Part shown: positions 54,000-62,816 of the stretch, piece after piece
How the letters are laid out: each line of letters begins with the position of its first letter
How positions within the stretch are numbered: position 1 is the stretch's first letter
Assembly (NCBI GenBank): GCA_027310305.1
Contig: DAIDBD010000107.1
Coordinates: forward strand, 1-64,000
Source: Herminiimonas sp.
Lineage (GTDB): Bacteria; Pseudomonadota; Gammaproteobacteria; Burkholderiales; Burkholderiaceae_D
Length of the DNA stretch: 64,000 bases
Direction: 5' to 3'
Made by a program: the position numbers and the translations under genes
The notes under the pieces: generated by a model
The model's input: the letters and a program-made list of their open reading frames with translations, nothing else
Databases searched by the model: none
Told to the model about the DNA's origin: nothing

Positions 54000-56900
54000 T
54001 TACTTTTTCCAGAATGCGAGTCGCGTCATCCAAGGCGTCCTTGTACTCTTTATATTGGGTTCCTCGTCTTCGTCACGGCGGTGGGCGATCTGGTACAACA
54101 GCGGCAACACCAATAACGTCAATATCGTCGAAGAGAGGATGCCGCCAATCACGACGGTGGCAAGCGGACGTTGCACTTCCGCGCCGGTGCCGGTTGCAAT
54201 CGCCATCGGCACGAAACCAAGCGACGCCACCAGTGCAGTCATCAGCACCGGACGCAGACGGGTTAATGCGCCTTCGTGGATGGCTTCGTTGAGCGAGCGT
54301 CCCGCATCACACAAGCCGCGGATGAAGGCAATCATCACCAGGCCATTCAGAACCGCCACGCCCGACAAGGCGATAAAGCCCACGGCTGCGGAAATCGACA
54401 TCGGTATGTCCCGCATCCACAACGCAATAATGCCGCCGGTCAGCGCGAACGGAATCCCGGTAAACACCAGCAAGCCATCCTTGACGTTACTGAACATCAT
54501 GAACAGCAGCGTAAATACAAGCAGCAACGAAACCGGGATCACGATTTGCAGACGCTTGGTAGCAGATTGCAGGTTTTCAAACTGACCGCCCCATACCGTC
54601 CAGTATCCGGGGGGGACCTTGACTTGCTGTTGGATGCTCTGTTCAGCCTCTGTCACAAACGACCCCAAATCCCGTCCGCGCACATTGGCGCTGACGACGA
54701 TGCGGCGCTTGCCTTGTTCGCGGCTGATCTGGTTCGGGCCCGGGGCGATTTCGAAGCTGGCCACCTCGCCCAACGGGATGAAGTTGGTTTGCTTGTCATT
54801 GCCATTGATTTGCGGAAGAGGAACCGGCAAGCGCTTCAACGCATCAAGGTCGCTACGCAGATATTCCGGCAGCCTGACAATGATATCGAAACGCCTGTCC
54901 CCCTGAAACAATGTGCCGGCCTCGCGTCCGCCGGTCGCTGTTGCAATCGTCTCCTGGACATCACCCACGTTAAGCCCGTAACGCGCCGTTTTCTCACGGT
55001 CGATATTGATGGTGAGCATCGGCAATCCGGTGGTTTGCTCAACCTTGACTTCGCTGGCGCCGGGCACTTTTCCCAGCACTGCCGAAATCTTTGTTGCGGT
55101 ATCGCCGAGCACCGCCATATCGTCGCCGAATACCTTGACGGCGACATCACTTCTTACCCCTGAAATCAACTCATTAAACCGTAACTGAATCGGCTGGCTG
55201 AACTCGTAGGTATTGCCGGACAGCTGCGCGACAGTTTCCTGTACCGCGGCCAGCAGTTCATCGCGCGTCTTTTTGGGTTGCGGCCACTTGTCTTCCGGTT
55301 TCAACATGATGTAGCCGTCGGAAATATTCGGCGGCATCGGATCCGACGCGACTTCCGCCGTACCCGTGCGCGCAAAGATCCGTACGATTTCCGGATGTTT
55401 TTCCTTGAGCGTTTTCTCCAGTTGCTGTTGCATTGCAACCGACTGACTGAGACTGGTGCCGGGTATGCGCAACACCTGGATCGCAAAATCGCCTTCGTTC
55501 AGGCTGGGCACGAATTCACTTCCCAGGCGCGTCCCAATCAGAATGGAAAGAACAATCATGATGCCGGCAAATGTGAACACGATCGGCTTGTTCGCCATGG
55601 CGCGGACCAGCAGCGGCTCGTAGCTTTTTTTCGCATAACGCATCAGTGCATTTTCTTTTTCACCGACTTTCTTTCCGATAAAAAGCGCAACCGCGGCCGG
55701 AATGAATGTCACCGACAAGATCATAGCGCCCAACAGCGCGATGACGACAGTAAACGCCATCGGATGAAACATCTTGCCTTCAACGCCGGTCAGCGCAAAA
55801 ATCGGCAGATAGACGATCATGATGATCAACTGGCCAAACAAGAGGGGGCGGCGCGCCTCTTGCGATGCCGCGAAGACTTCATGGAAACGTTCCGAGCGCG
55901 TCAACGGTCGCCCATGATGCGCCTGTGCATGTGCAAGCCGCCGGACACAGTTCTCCACGATTACCACCGCCCCGTCAATAATGATGCCAAAGTCCAGGGC
56001 TCCGAGACTCAACAGGTTGGCGCTGACCTGGTTGGCCACCATCCCGGCAAAGGTGAATAGCATCGCCAACGGAATGACAGTGGCCGTGATGAGGGCTGCG
56101 CGGATATTTCCGAGAAATAAAAACAAAATGGCGATGACCAGCACAGCGCCCTCGAACAGATTTTTTTTCACCGTGTTGATTGCCTTGTCCACTAGAACCG
56201 TGCGGTCATAAACGGTGATGGCTTTGATTCCCTCCGGCAGCGTCCGATTGATTTCCAGCATTTTCCTGTCGACCGCTTCCGACACTGTTCGACTGTTCTG
56301 GCCGATCAGCATGAAGACGGTGCCGAGCACGACTTCCCTGCCGTTTTCGGTGGCGGCGCCGGTGCGCAGCTCCCGCCCGATGTCTACTTCAGCCACATCG
56401 CGGATGCGAACGGCGACGCCCTGAATATTCGCCAGCACGATGTTGCGGATATCGTCAAGCGAGCGCACCTGTCCCGGCGCTCGTATCAGGTATTGCTCGC
56501 CGCGCTTTTCGATATACCCGGCTCCGACATTGCCGTTATTTTTTTCCAGCGCGACCACGACGTTTTGCAAGGTCAAGCCGTAAGACGACAGCTTGGCGGG
56601 GCTGGGCGCGACCAGAAACTCTTTGGCATACCCGCCAATCGAATTGATTTCGGTCACGCCCGGCACGTTGCGCAACTGCGGCTTGATGATCCAGTCCTGA
56701 ATTTCGCGCAAGTCGGTCGGCGTATACGGCGTGCCGTCGGGCTTTTTTGCGCCATCGTTTGCCTCAACCGTCCACAGGTAAATTTCCCCGAGACCGGTCG
56801 AAATGGGTCCCATCGCAGGGTTGATTCCGGGCGGCAGTTTGCTTTTGGCCTCCTGAATCCGCTGGTTCACCAGCTGGCGCGCAAAGTAAATGTCGGTGCC

Positions 56901-57197
56901 ATCTTTAAAGATCACAGTGATTTGCGACAAGCCATAGCGCGACAGCGAGCGGGTTTGTTCCAGATTTGGCAAGCCCGATATGACGGCTTCGATCGGAAAC
57001 GTGATGCGCTGCTCGGTTTCGAGCGGTGAATAGCCGGGAGCCGCCGTGTTGATTTGCACCTGCACATTGGTGATATCAGGAACTGCGTCGATCGGTAGCT
57101 GTTGATAGCTGTAGACACCATATCCGGCCATGCCGAGCACAGCCAGAATGACCAGCCATCGGTGCTCGATGGCAAAGCGAATAATGCGTTCAAACAT
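54000..57197 (-). CDS. czcA: Heavy-metal efflux RND pump CzcA (CusA/CzcA family)
   Basis: CzcA is the inner-membrane proton-driven pump of a tripartite system exporting divalent cations from the periplasm. The 1065-residue product has 12 helices and the signature DFGIIIDGAVVIVENCVRRL. DFG...DGA...VEN in helix IV marks the HME1 (Co/Zn/Cd) subgroup rather than Cu/Ag. Start and end look complete, with a charged C-tail. It is 17 nt after czcB and followed by the czcD remnant. Confidence 0.95.
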   Translation of the reverse strand: MFERIIRFAIEHRWLVILAVLGMAGYGVYSYQQLPIDAVPDITNVQVQINTAAPGYSPLETEQRITFPIEAVISGLPNLEQTRSLSRYGLSQITVIFKDGTDIYFARQLVNQRIQEAKSKLPPGINPAMGPISTGLGEIYLWTVEANDGAKKPDGTPYTPTDLREIQDWIIKPQLRNVPGVTEINSIGGYAKEFLVAPSPAKLSSYGLTLQNVVVALEKNNGNVGAGYIEKRGEQYLIRAPGQVRSLDDIRNIVLANIQGVAVRIRDVAEVDIGRELRTGAATENGREVVLGTVFMLIGQNSRTVSEAVDRKMLEINRTLPEGIKAITVYDRTVLVDKAINTVKKNLFEGAVLVIAILFLFLGNIRAALITATVIPLAMLFTFAGMVANQVSANLLSLGALDFGIIIDGAVVIVENCVRRLAHAQAHHGRPLTRSERFHEVFAASQEARRPLLFGQLIIMIVYLPIFALTGVEGKMFHPMAFTVVIALLGAMILSVTFIPAAVALFIGKKVGEKENALMRYAKKSYEPLLVRAMANKPIVFTFAGIMIVLSILIGTRLGSEFVPSLNEGDFAIQVLRIPGTSLSQSVAMQQQLEKTLKEKHPEIVRIFARTGTAEVASDPMPPNISDGYIMLKPEDKWPQPKKTRDELLAAVQETVAQLSGNTYEFSQPIQLRFNELISGVRSDVAVKVFGDDMAVLGDTATKISAVLGKVPGASEVKVEQTTGLPMLTINIDREKTARYGLNVGDVQETIATATGGREAGTLFQGDRRFDIIVRLPEYLRSDLDALKRLPVPLPQINGNDKQTNFIPLGEVASFEIAPGPNQISREQGKRRIVVSANVRGRDLGSFVTEAEQSIQQQVKVPPGYWTVWGGQFENLQSATKRLQIVIPVSLLLVFTLLFMMFSNVKDGLLVFTGIPFALTGGIIALWMRDIPMSISAAVGFIALSGVAVLNGLVMIAFIRGLCDAGRSLNEAIHEGALTRLRPVLMTALVASLGFVPMAIATGTGAEVQRPLATVVIGGILSSTILTLLVLPLLYQIAHRRDEDEEPNIKSTRTPWMTRLAFWKK

Positions 57198-57214
57198 GAT
57201 TTATCTTCTCCGCA

Positions 57215-58804
57215 TCAATGTGCATGACTTGCACTGCCTTTGCCGAGCTCCGCCTTGATGACGAAACTGCCGGCAGCAGCATATTGCACGCCCGGTTTGA
57301 GTCCCTTGACGATCTCGACGAGCTTGCCGTCGGTGCGGCCAGTGATGACCGGCTGCGCTACAAAGCCGCCTGGCACGCGCATGAACACCACCGGGTTATC
57401 GTTAACCGACTGGACAGCATCCGCTGCCACTGCGACCGGCGCATCCGCTTCACTGGCAGTGAGTTCGACATTGACGTATAGCCCGGGGCGCCAAGCCATT
57501 TGCGGGTTGGGCAACACGACACGCGCCTTGGCCGATCGGGTCTGTTCGCCGATCAATGAGCCGACATACGTTACCTTTCCCATAGCCTGGGAATCCGATG
57601 TTGTCGAGCGCACTACGGTGTCGCCGCCCATACGCACCTTGTCCAGATCCTTGGCAGGAACCACGATTTCAGCCCACACGGTACCGAGGTCGGACAAGGT
57701 AAAGATGTTCGCATCCTCTTTTATGGATTCGCCTAGCGTGATGTGCTTTTCAACGACCATGCCATCGAACGGAGCGCGCACTTCAAACCGGTTCAGTCCT
57801 CCGCTTGCCGATGGATTCGCGCCCAGCGCTTTTAATTTCTGCTGTGCGTTTTGCAACGCGATCTCGGCTTCGCGCAAGTCTTGCTGCGCTTTCAGATAAT
57901 CCTGCCGTGCAGAGATTTTTTCTTCCCATAACTGTTTTTCGCGGGCATAGGTTGTCCGCGCAAACTCGACACGCTTTTGTGCAGCTAGCAGCTCGCTTCG
58001 CTGCTCAGAAAGCGTGGTGCTCGAGAGAACGGCGAGAATGGCGCCTTTTTTGACAAGCTGGCCCAGGTTTGCCGGTACCGAATCGACAATGCCGTTAACT
58101 CTGGGAACGACGTGCGCGGTACGGTCTTCGTTGAATCGGATTTCACCGGGCAACTGCAAACTGCTTTTAATGCGCGCCGCGCCTGCGGTTTGCAATGTCA
58201 CGCCGCTGGACTTCACCTGGGTGTCGGTCAACTCGATCTTGCCTTCTTCGTTGGCAAAGGAGAACAAGAATGACGCATTACCCCTTTGTGCGGCAATAGT
58301 GGCTTCAAATACATGGGGCTCTGCAATTGCAACCGTGCTTTTCAAGGCATCTTTTTCGGATGCAAAGGCAATTTCCTGCTTGTCCCCATCGGGCCGGTTC
58401 AGCGTTACAGATACCTTGGCCGCAGTCGGCGGCGAAGGCTTGCCCTTATCGCTTAAATAGATACGAAATCGAGCTTCACCGCCTTCTTCAGCCAATACTA
58501 TTTCCAGGCCAAAATCAGCTTCGGTAAATAATTGCCCGCCATGCGGCCCTTTGACCGGGCCATCCGCATGATGCTCCTTGTCGGCATGGCCTTTTTCTTC
58601 CGCATGCTTGCCGGCATCCTTCGCGCCGTGATGTTCGCCGTCGGCATGATCTTTGGCATCTTCATGGCCGCCTTTTTCCGACGCGACAGCAGCGACAGCA
58701 GTGTCAGCTAGCCCTTTACTATTGTCCTTCAGCATTACAAACGCGCCGAACAGCACGCCTGCCGCGATCAGGGCAATGATCGCGATGATTTGTTTCTTGT
58801 TCAT
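57215..58804 (-). CDS. czcB: Periplasmic adaptor CzcB with histidine-rich N-terminus
   Basis: This membrane-fusion protein bridges CzcA and CzcC. The 529-residue product has an N-terminal membrane anchor (IIAIIALIAAGVLFGAFVML). A His/Asp/Glu-rich segment follows at residues about 45-95 (repeats such as GHEDAKDHADGEHHGA and EKGHADKEHHADG), likely to bind zinc or cobalt. Then come the barrel-hairpin-lipoyl region (coiled coil with EKISARQDYLKAQQDLREAE) and C-terminal domains. The stop is near 57215 and the start overlaps the czcC stop. Confidence 0.93.
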   Translation of the reverse strand: MNKKQIIAIIALIAAGVLFGAFVMLKDNSKGLADTAVAAVASEKGGHEDAKDHADGEHHGAKDAGKHAEEKGHADKEHHADGPVKGPHGGQLFTEADFGLEIVLAEEGGEARFRIYLSDKGKPSPPTAAKVSVTLNRPDGDKQEIAFASEKDALKSTVAIAEPHVFEATIAAQRGNASFLFSFANEEGKIELTDTQVKSSGVTLQTAGAARIKSSLQLPGEIRFNEDRTAHVVPRVNGIVDSVPANLGQLVKKGAILAVLSSTTLSEQRSELLAAQKRVEFARTTYAREKQLWEEKISARQDYLKAQQDLREAEIALQNAQQKLKALGANPSASGGLNRFEVRAPFDGMVVEKHITLGESIKEDANIFTLSDLGTVWAEIVVPAKDLDKVRMGGDTVVRSTTSDSQAMGKVTYVGSLIGEQTRSAKARVVLPNPQMAWRPGLYVNVELTASEADAPVAVAADAVQSVNDNPVVFMRVPGGFVAQPVITGRTDGKLVEIVKGLKPGVQYAAAGSFVIKAELGKGSASHAH

Positions 58805-60102
58805 TATTTCTCCTGTGGATTCGTTGCGCTGCTTTGAGGCGCGTAAGGCGTTCCGACGAGTCGATCAATATCGGCTGCGGCGCGGTGTGTTTCCGACAGG
58901 GCGCGCAGATATTGAGATTTGGCTTGAAAGAATGTGCGTTGGGCATCCAGCACTTCAAGAAAGCTGAATTTGCCGAGTTCGAAGCCTTTCGTGGCGGCAT
59001 CATAGGCGCTTTGCGCACCGGGAAGAATTTCCTGGCGCAAGAGGTCTGCCTCTTGGCGTGCAGCGCCAAGACGCCCATGCGCCTGCGCAAGTTCGGTATT
59101 GAGCCGCACTTCTGTCGCAACCAGTTCGTCTCTTGCCTTGTCTGTACGACGTAGCGACTCCAGTACATTGCCTTGGTTGCGATCAAACAACGGGATTGGA
59201 ATGGAGACGCCGACAATGGCTTGATTGCGTCCGAGTTGTTCATCCCGTCTTGCGCCGATGCTAAATATTACATCCGGTATTTGCCGTGAGCGCTCGACGC
59301 GGACCAAAGCTTGCCGGCGATCTACTTCGATGCGCGCCCGCGCCAAACTGGGCGCCTGCTGCAATCGCTGCGTCAGATCGTCCAAAGCCGGAAGCGCCGG
59401 CAAGGCTTCCACCTGATCCACGGCGCGCTCGAAGCGCGGACTTGGGCTACCCCAAGTTGCCGCCAGACGCTTGCGCGCAACTTGCACGTCACTTGCGGCC
59501 TGGACCAATTCGACACGCCCCCCCGCTTCGGCCACCCGCGCGCGTGTTTCTTCGACGGGGGACACTTTACCGGCAAGAACGCGTCTGGATGCCGCGTTCG
59601 TCGCACGTTTCGCGAGCTCGACCGATGCTTGCGCCAGCCGGTAACGTTCCTGCGCCGTGACGAGGTCATAAAATGCCGCCGTGACGACGGCGCGAATTTC
59701 GGAGCGTTTGCCGGCCAATTCAATGGCCGAAGCATCGCGCCCGCGCTCAGCTGCGGTAATGCGTGCGGCCCGTTTGCCGCCCAACTCAATGGGCACATTA
59801 AGCTGGACCGTCCTGGTTCGGGCGGCACGCTGGGTGTCTTCCTGTGAGGCGCCTATCGAGGGGTTGGGAATAATGCCGGCTTGCCGGACTGACCCTTCGA
59901 GGGCATCTACTTCACGCGCCGCGACAGCGATGTCCGGGCTGGCGCGCATGGCCAATTCCAGGGCAGCGGCTAATGAAAGCGGGCCGTCGGTTTCGGTTGC
60001 GTACGCTGGCATGAAGGCGCTACTGCCTGATGCGGCCGGCTGCGCCCATGCAGGCATGACTACGAATGCCGCTAAAGCAAGCGGCAACAACAAATTTTGC
60101 AT
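58804..60102 (-). CDS. czcC: Outer-membrane channel CzcC (TolC family)
   Basis: The 432-residue outer-membrane efflux protein has a signal peptide (LLPLALAAFVVMPAWAQ) and two TolC-type repeats; LELAMRASPDIAVAAREVDA and LEVLDAQRTFFQAKSQYLRA are the repeat signatures. With CzcB and CzcA it completes the export channel. It lies 95 bp after czcI and overlaps czcB by 1 nt. Confidence 0.93.
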   Translation of the reverse strand: MQNLLLPLALAAFVVMPAWAQPAASGSSAFMPAYATETDGPLSLAAALELAMRASPDIAVAAREVDALEGSVRQAGIIPNPSIGASQEDTQRAARTRTVQLNVPIELGGKRAARITAAERGRDASAIELAGKRSEIRAVVTAAFYDLVTAQERYRLAQASVELAKRATNAASRRVLAGKVSPVEETRARVAEAGGRVELVQAASDVQVARKRLAATWGSPSPRFERAVDQVEALPALPALDDLTQRLQQAPSLARARIEVDRRQALVRVERSRQIPDVIFSIGARRDEQLGRNQAIVGVSIPIPLFDRNQGNVLESLRRTDKARDELVATEVRLNTELAQAHGRLGAARQEADLLRQEILPGAQSAYDAATKGFELGKFSFLEVLDAQRTFFQAKSQYLRALSETHRAAADIDRLVGTPYAPQSSATNPQEK

Positions 60103-60197
60103 CGAATTCTCCTTGTTGAAAACACAAAAGAATCCGGCAACGCGTGTTCGCGCCTAATCAAAAAGGAAGATATGGAAAACGGACGCTGCGTGCCGGA

Positions 60198-60545
60198 TTA
60201 AACGGCACGTATCCATTTCGGCCGCTCGGGCCGTTCGGTGCATGCGGAAGGGAGAAGGCTGGATGTAACGAATTCCTGCGCCGGGAGCATGGCATTAAAA
60301 AGACCTGCTGTTGCCGACACTGGCATTATCCCAAAGCCGCCCAAATCACAGGAGGCGCAGTCATTATCGACTGCTGAGGAAGACGTGATTTTGGACTCTG
60401 CATCAACCTTGTCGTGTTGATGAGCATGATGGCCGATATGTTGCGCTGCCGTGCCGCTCTCGTGCTCGCAATAATTGTTCGTCACCGCCCAAGTGGCCTG
60501 GACTGAAAGCAGCAGTAATATGGCAAGGATAAAAATACGTCGCAT
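60198..60545 (-). CDS. czcI: CzcI family protein
   Basis: This 115-residue exported protein starts MRRIFILAILLLLSVQATWA, a signal peptide. The mature part is His/Cys-containing (YCEHESGTAAQHIGHHAHQH and DCASCDLGG), as in the CzcI proteins that precede czcC in Cupriavidus-type operons and are thought to affect regulation. The ATG at 60545 is chosen because it starts the signal peptide; an upstream in-frame start is at 60593. Metal binding by the histidines is inferred. Confidence 0.85.
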   Translation of the reverse strand: MRRIFILAILLLLSVQATWAVTNNYCEHESGTAAQHIGHHAHQHDKVDAESKITSSSAVDNDCASCDLGGFGIMPVSATAGLFNAMLPAQEFVTSSLLPSACTERPERPKWIRAV

Positions 60546-60692
60546 GCGGCGGCATTCTACGTATTTTTTCTGCAATGCGCAACCGATGTCCATGACGAAC
60601 TTGCCAGCTCATGCGTGAAGCGAGGATGCGTCGCATGGAGAAACACTACTGGATCAATATATTGCTCTTGTCACGATCCTGTTCGCCCGCCC

Positions 60693-60885
60693 GGGAGTGT
60701 CAGGAATTTTGCGTGTCGGAAGTCGCTTGTCAATTTACGGCCTCCTCACAGGTGCGCGGCGAAGCGTTCGGCAAATAATATTGCAAACTGATTTTTCGCG
60801 GCACGCCATGTGATGAACGGCATTTTCCAGTTTTGGCGATGTTGCGCAAGGTCAGCCAGATCAATTTGGCGGTGCAAAGACTGCT
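60693..60885 (-). mobile_element. IS256-family remnant: transposase C-terminus and right end
   Basis: The minus strand encodes AKLIWLTLRNIAK and then, after a one-base loss in an A-run near 60833, NWKMPFITWRAAKNQFAI and LFAERF with a stop at 60746. This is the C-terminal pattern of IS256/Mutator transposases. About 30 nt beyond the stop, the sequence ending CCTGACACTCCC (to 60693) looks like the terminal inverted repeat of that family. The rest of the element is missing. It lies in the 568-bp gap (60546-61113) between czcI and the cytochrome gene; I see no other gene in that gap. Confidence 0.75.
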
Positions 60886-61113
60886 CTGATTTTATTTTCC
60901 TGTGCAAGCTCGGTGCGATAGCGTCATTCACCCCTATGCAAAAATCTGAAGACTCCCGGATTTCAAAGGGCCGATTGAATTAAGCATTGGATGGTTGTAT
61001 CTTGTGTAATGAATATTGTGCAAGACCGTCTAATGCAATAACGGGTACAGCGCAAGCGCAGCGCTCCCTGTTCAAAACATTCCGACGAGCCAAACCACGA
61101 AAGCGTTTTTATC

Positions 61114-61992
61114 ATGCCGAATGCCGAATCCGCCGCTTCCGCCGCCAATGTATCAGGTTCGCTGTATTACCGGCATCGCTTGCCCGTGCGGATCATGCAC
61201 TGGATCAATGTCCTCTGCCTCACCATTCTTTTCATGAGCGGCTTGGGCATCTTCAATGCGCATCCTGCGTTGTATTGGGGACATTCTTCCTACTCGGGAC
61301 GCCCCGCGCTGCTTGAAATCACTTCCAGAACCGAGCCTGATGCGCCCGGGAAAAAAGGCGTGTTGCGCGTGCTGGATTATGAATTCGACACCACCGGCGT
61401 GCTCGGCGTATCGACCCAGGCAAACGGCAACCTCAATGAACGCGCGTTTCCATCCTGGCTCACCCTCCCCGGCTATTATTCGCTGGCTGCCGCGCGCTCA
61501 TGGCATCTCTTTTTTGCGTGGCTGTTTGTGGTCAACGGATTGCTGTATGTGCTGTATGCATTCGTGAGCGGACATTTGAGACGCGACCTCGCGCCCGATA
61601 CCGAAGAACTGCGCGGCATCGGGACGTCGATCAAGGAACATGTTCAATTCAAGCACCCGCAAGGCGAAGCCGCCCAACGCTACAACGTATTGCAAAAGCT
61701 CACGTATCTGGTCGTGATTTTTCTGCTGCTGCCGCTGATCATCCTGATGGGAATGGCGATGTCGCCGATGCTCGATACGATACTGACCGGCTGGGTCGAC
61801 TGGTTCGGCGGCAGACAGTCGGCGCGCACCATCCATTTCATCGTCGCCTGGCTGCTGGTGGCATTCGTGCTGATCCATTTATTCGAGGTCATCGTGAGCG
61901 GCGTGTGGAATCAACTGCGCTCGATGATTACCGGCTATTTCTACGTTAAACCCGACGTTCAATCCACATCCCGGAAAGGCGATTCCCCATGA
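61114..61992 (+). CDS. Cytochrome b561-type membrane subunit
   Basis: The 292-residue inner-membrane protein has four main helices with haem-ligand histidines in IMHWINVLCLTILFMSGLG, SWHLFFAWLFVVNGLLYVLY and IHFIVAWLLVAFVLIHLFE. It belongs to the prokaryotic cytochrome b561 / dehydrogenase b-subunit group. A periplasmic loop of about 70 residues lies between helices 1 and 2. It overlaps the molybdenum enzyme gene by 4 nt, so it most likely exchanges electrons between that protein and the quinone pool. Confidence 0.88.
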   Translation: MPNAESAASAANVSGSLYYRHRLPVRIMHWINVLCLTILFMSGLGIFNAHPALYWGHSSYSGRPALLEITSRTEPDAPGKKGVLRVLDYEFDTTGVLGVSTQANGNLNERAFPSWLTLPGYYSLAAARSWHLFFAWLFVVNGLLYVLYAFVSGHLRRDLAPDTEELRGIGTSIKEHVQFKHPQGEAAQRYNVLQKLTYLVVIFLLLPLIILMGMAMSPMLDTILTGWVDWFGGRQSARTIHFIVAWLLVAFVLIHLFEVIVSGVWNQLRSMITGYFYVKPDVQSTSRKGDSP

Positions 61993-62762
61993 GTTCCCAT
62001 CGTCCCGGCAAGAGAAAATTTTTGAAGCAGTCGCTCGGCGGTCTGGGTGCGCTACTGTTGGCAGGCTGCGATCGTCTCACTGATTCCGAATGGTTTCCGA
62101 AAATGCTGCGCACCGGCGAACGCCTTAGCTACAGCGTGCATAAAGCCATCGTGCCGCGCAAATCGATGGCGCAGGAATTTACCGAAGCCGATCTATCGCC
62201 CCGCTTTCGCAGCAACGGAACCAGCAATCCCGGCAACCCGATTTATCAGGCGCTGGCACGCAGCAATTTTGCGGACTGGACATTGAAAATTGACGGGTTG
62301 GTGGAGCAGCCGATGCAGTTCTCGCTGGCGCAGTTGCGGGCGCTGCCGAAGTGCACGCAAATCACGCGGCACGATTGCGTGGAAGGCTGGAGCGCGATCG
62401 GCAAATGGACCGGCGTGCCGTTGCATCAGGCGCTGGCAGCGGTGCGCCCCAGTCCCGATGCAAAATATGTCGTGTTCTACTGCGCCGATCCGATGGAAAG
62501 CGACGGCTCGGATCTGTATTACGAAAGCATCGATCTGGAGGATGCTTACCATCCTCAAACCATGCTTGCCTACGACCTCAACGACAAGACCTTGCCGATC
62601 GCCAACGGCGCGCCGCTGCGCCTGCGCGTCGAGCGCCAACTCGGTTACAAGCACGCCAAGTACCTGATGCGCATCGAGCTGGTGAGCAGCTTTGACACCA
62701 TCAACGGCGGCAAAGGCGGCTACTGGGAAGACAATGGTTACGAATGGTATGCTGGCATTTGA
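61989..62762 (+). CDS. Molybdopterin-dependent oxidoreductase (sulfite-oxidase fold), lipoprotein-like
   Basis: The 257-residue product has a molybdopterin-binding core, with the Mo-ligand cysteine in TRHDCVEGWS (Cys130). It resembles the SUOX/YedY fold. The N-terminus KRKFLKQSLGGLGALLLAGC looks like a Tat signal in which the first arginine of the pair is lysine, followed by a lipobox (LLAGC, Cys27). The substrate is not known. The cytochrome gene before it (ATGA overlap) is its likely electron partner, and the flavin monooxygenase follows after 54 bp. Confidence 0.85.
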   Translation: MSSHRPGKRKFLKQSLGGLGALLLAGCDRLTDSEWFPKMLRTGERLSYSVHKAIVPRKSMAQEFTEADLSPRFRSNGTSNPGNPIYQALARSNFADWTLKIDGLVEQPMQFSLAQLRALPKCTQITRHDCVEGWSAIGKWTGVPLHQALAAVRPSPDAKYVVFYCADPMESDGSDLYYESIDLEDAYHPQTMLAYDLNDKTLPIANGAPLRLRVERQLGYKHAKYLMRIELVSSFDTINGGKGGYWEDNGYEWYAGI

Positions 62763-62816
62763 ATGTTGAAACATTACCTGTACCCGCAATAAGAATTCCA
62801 TGGCAAAGGATTGTTC

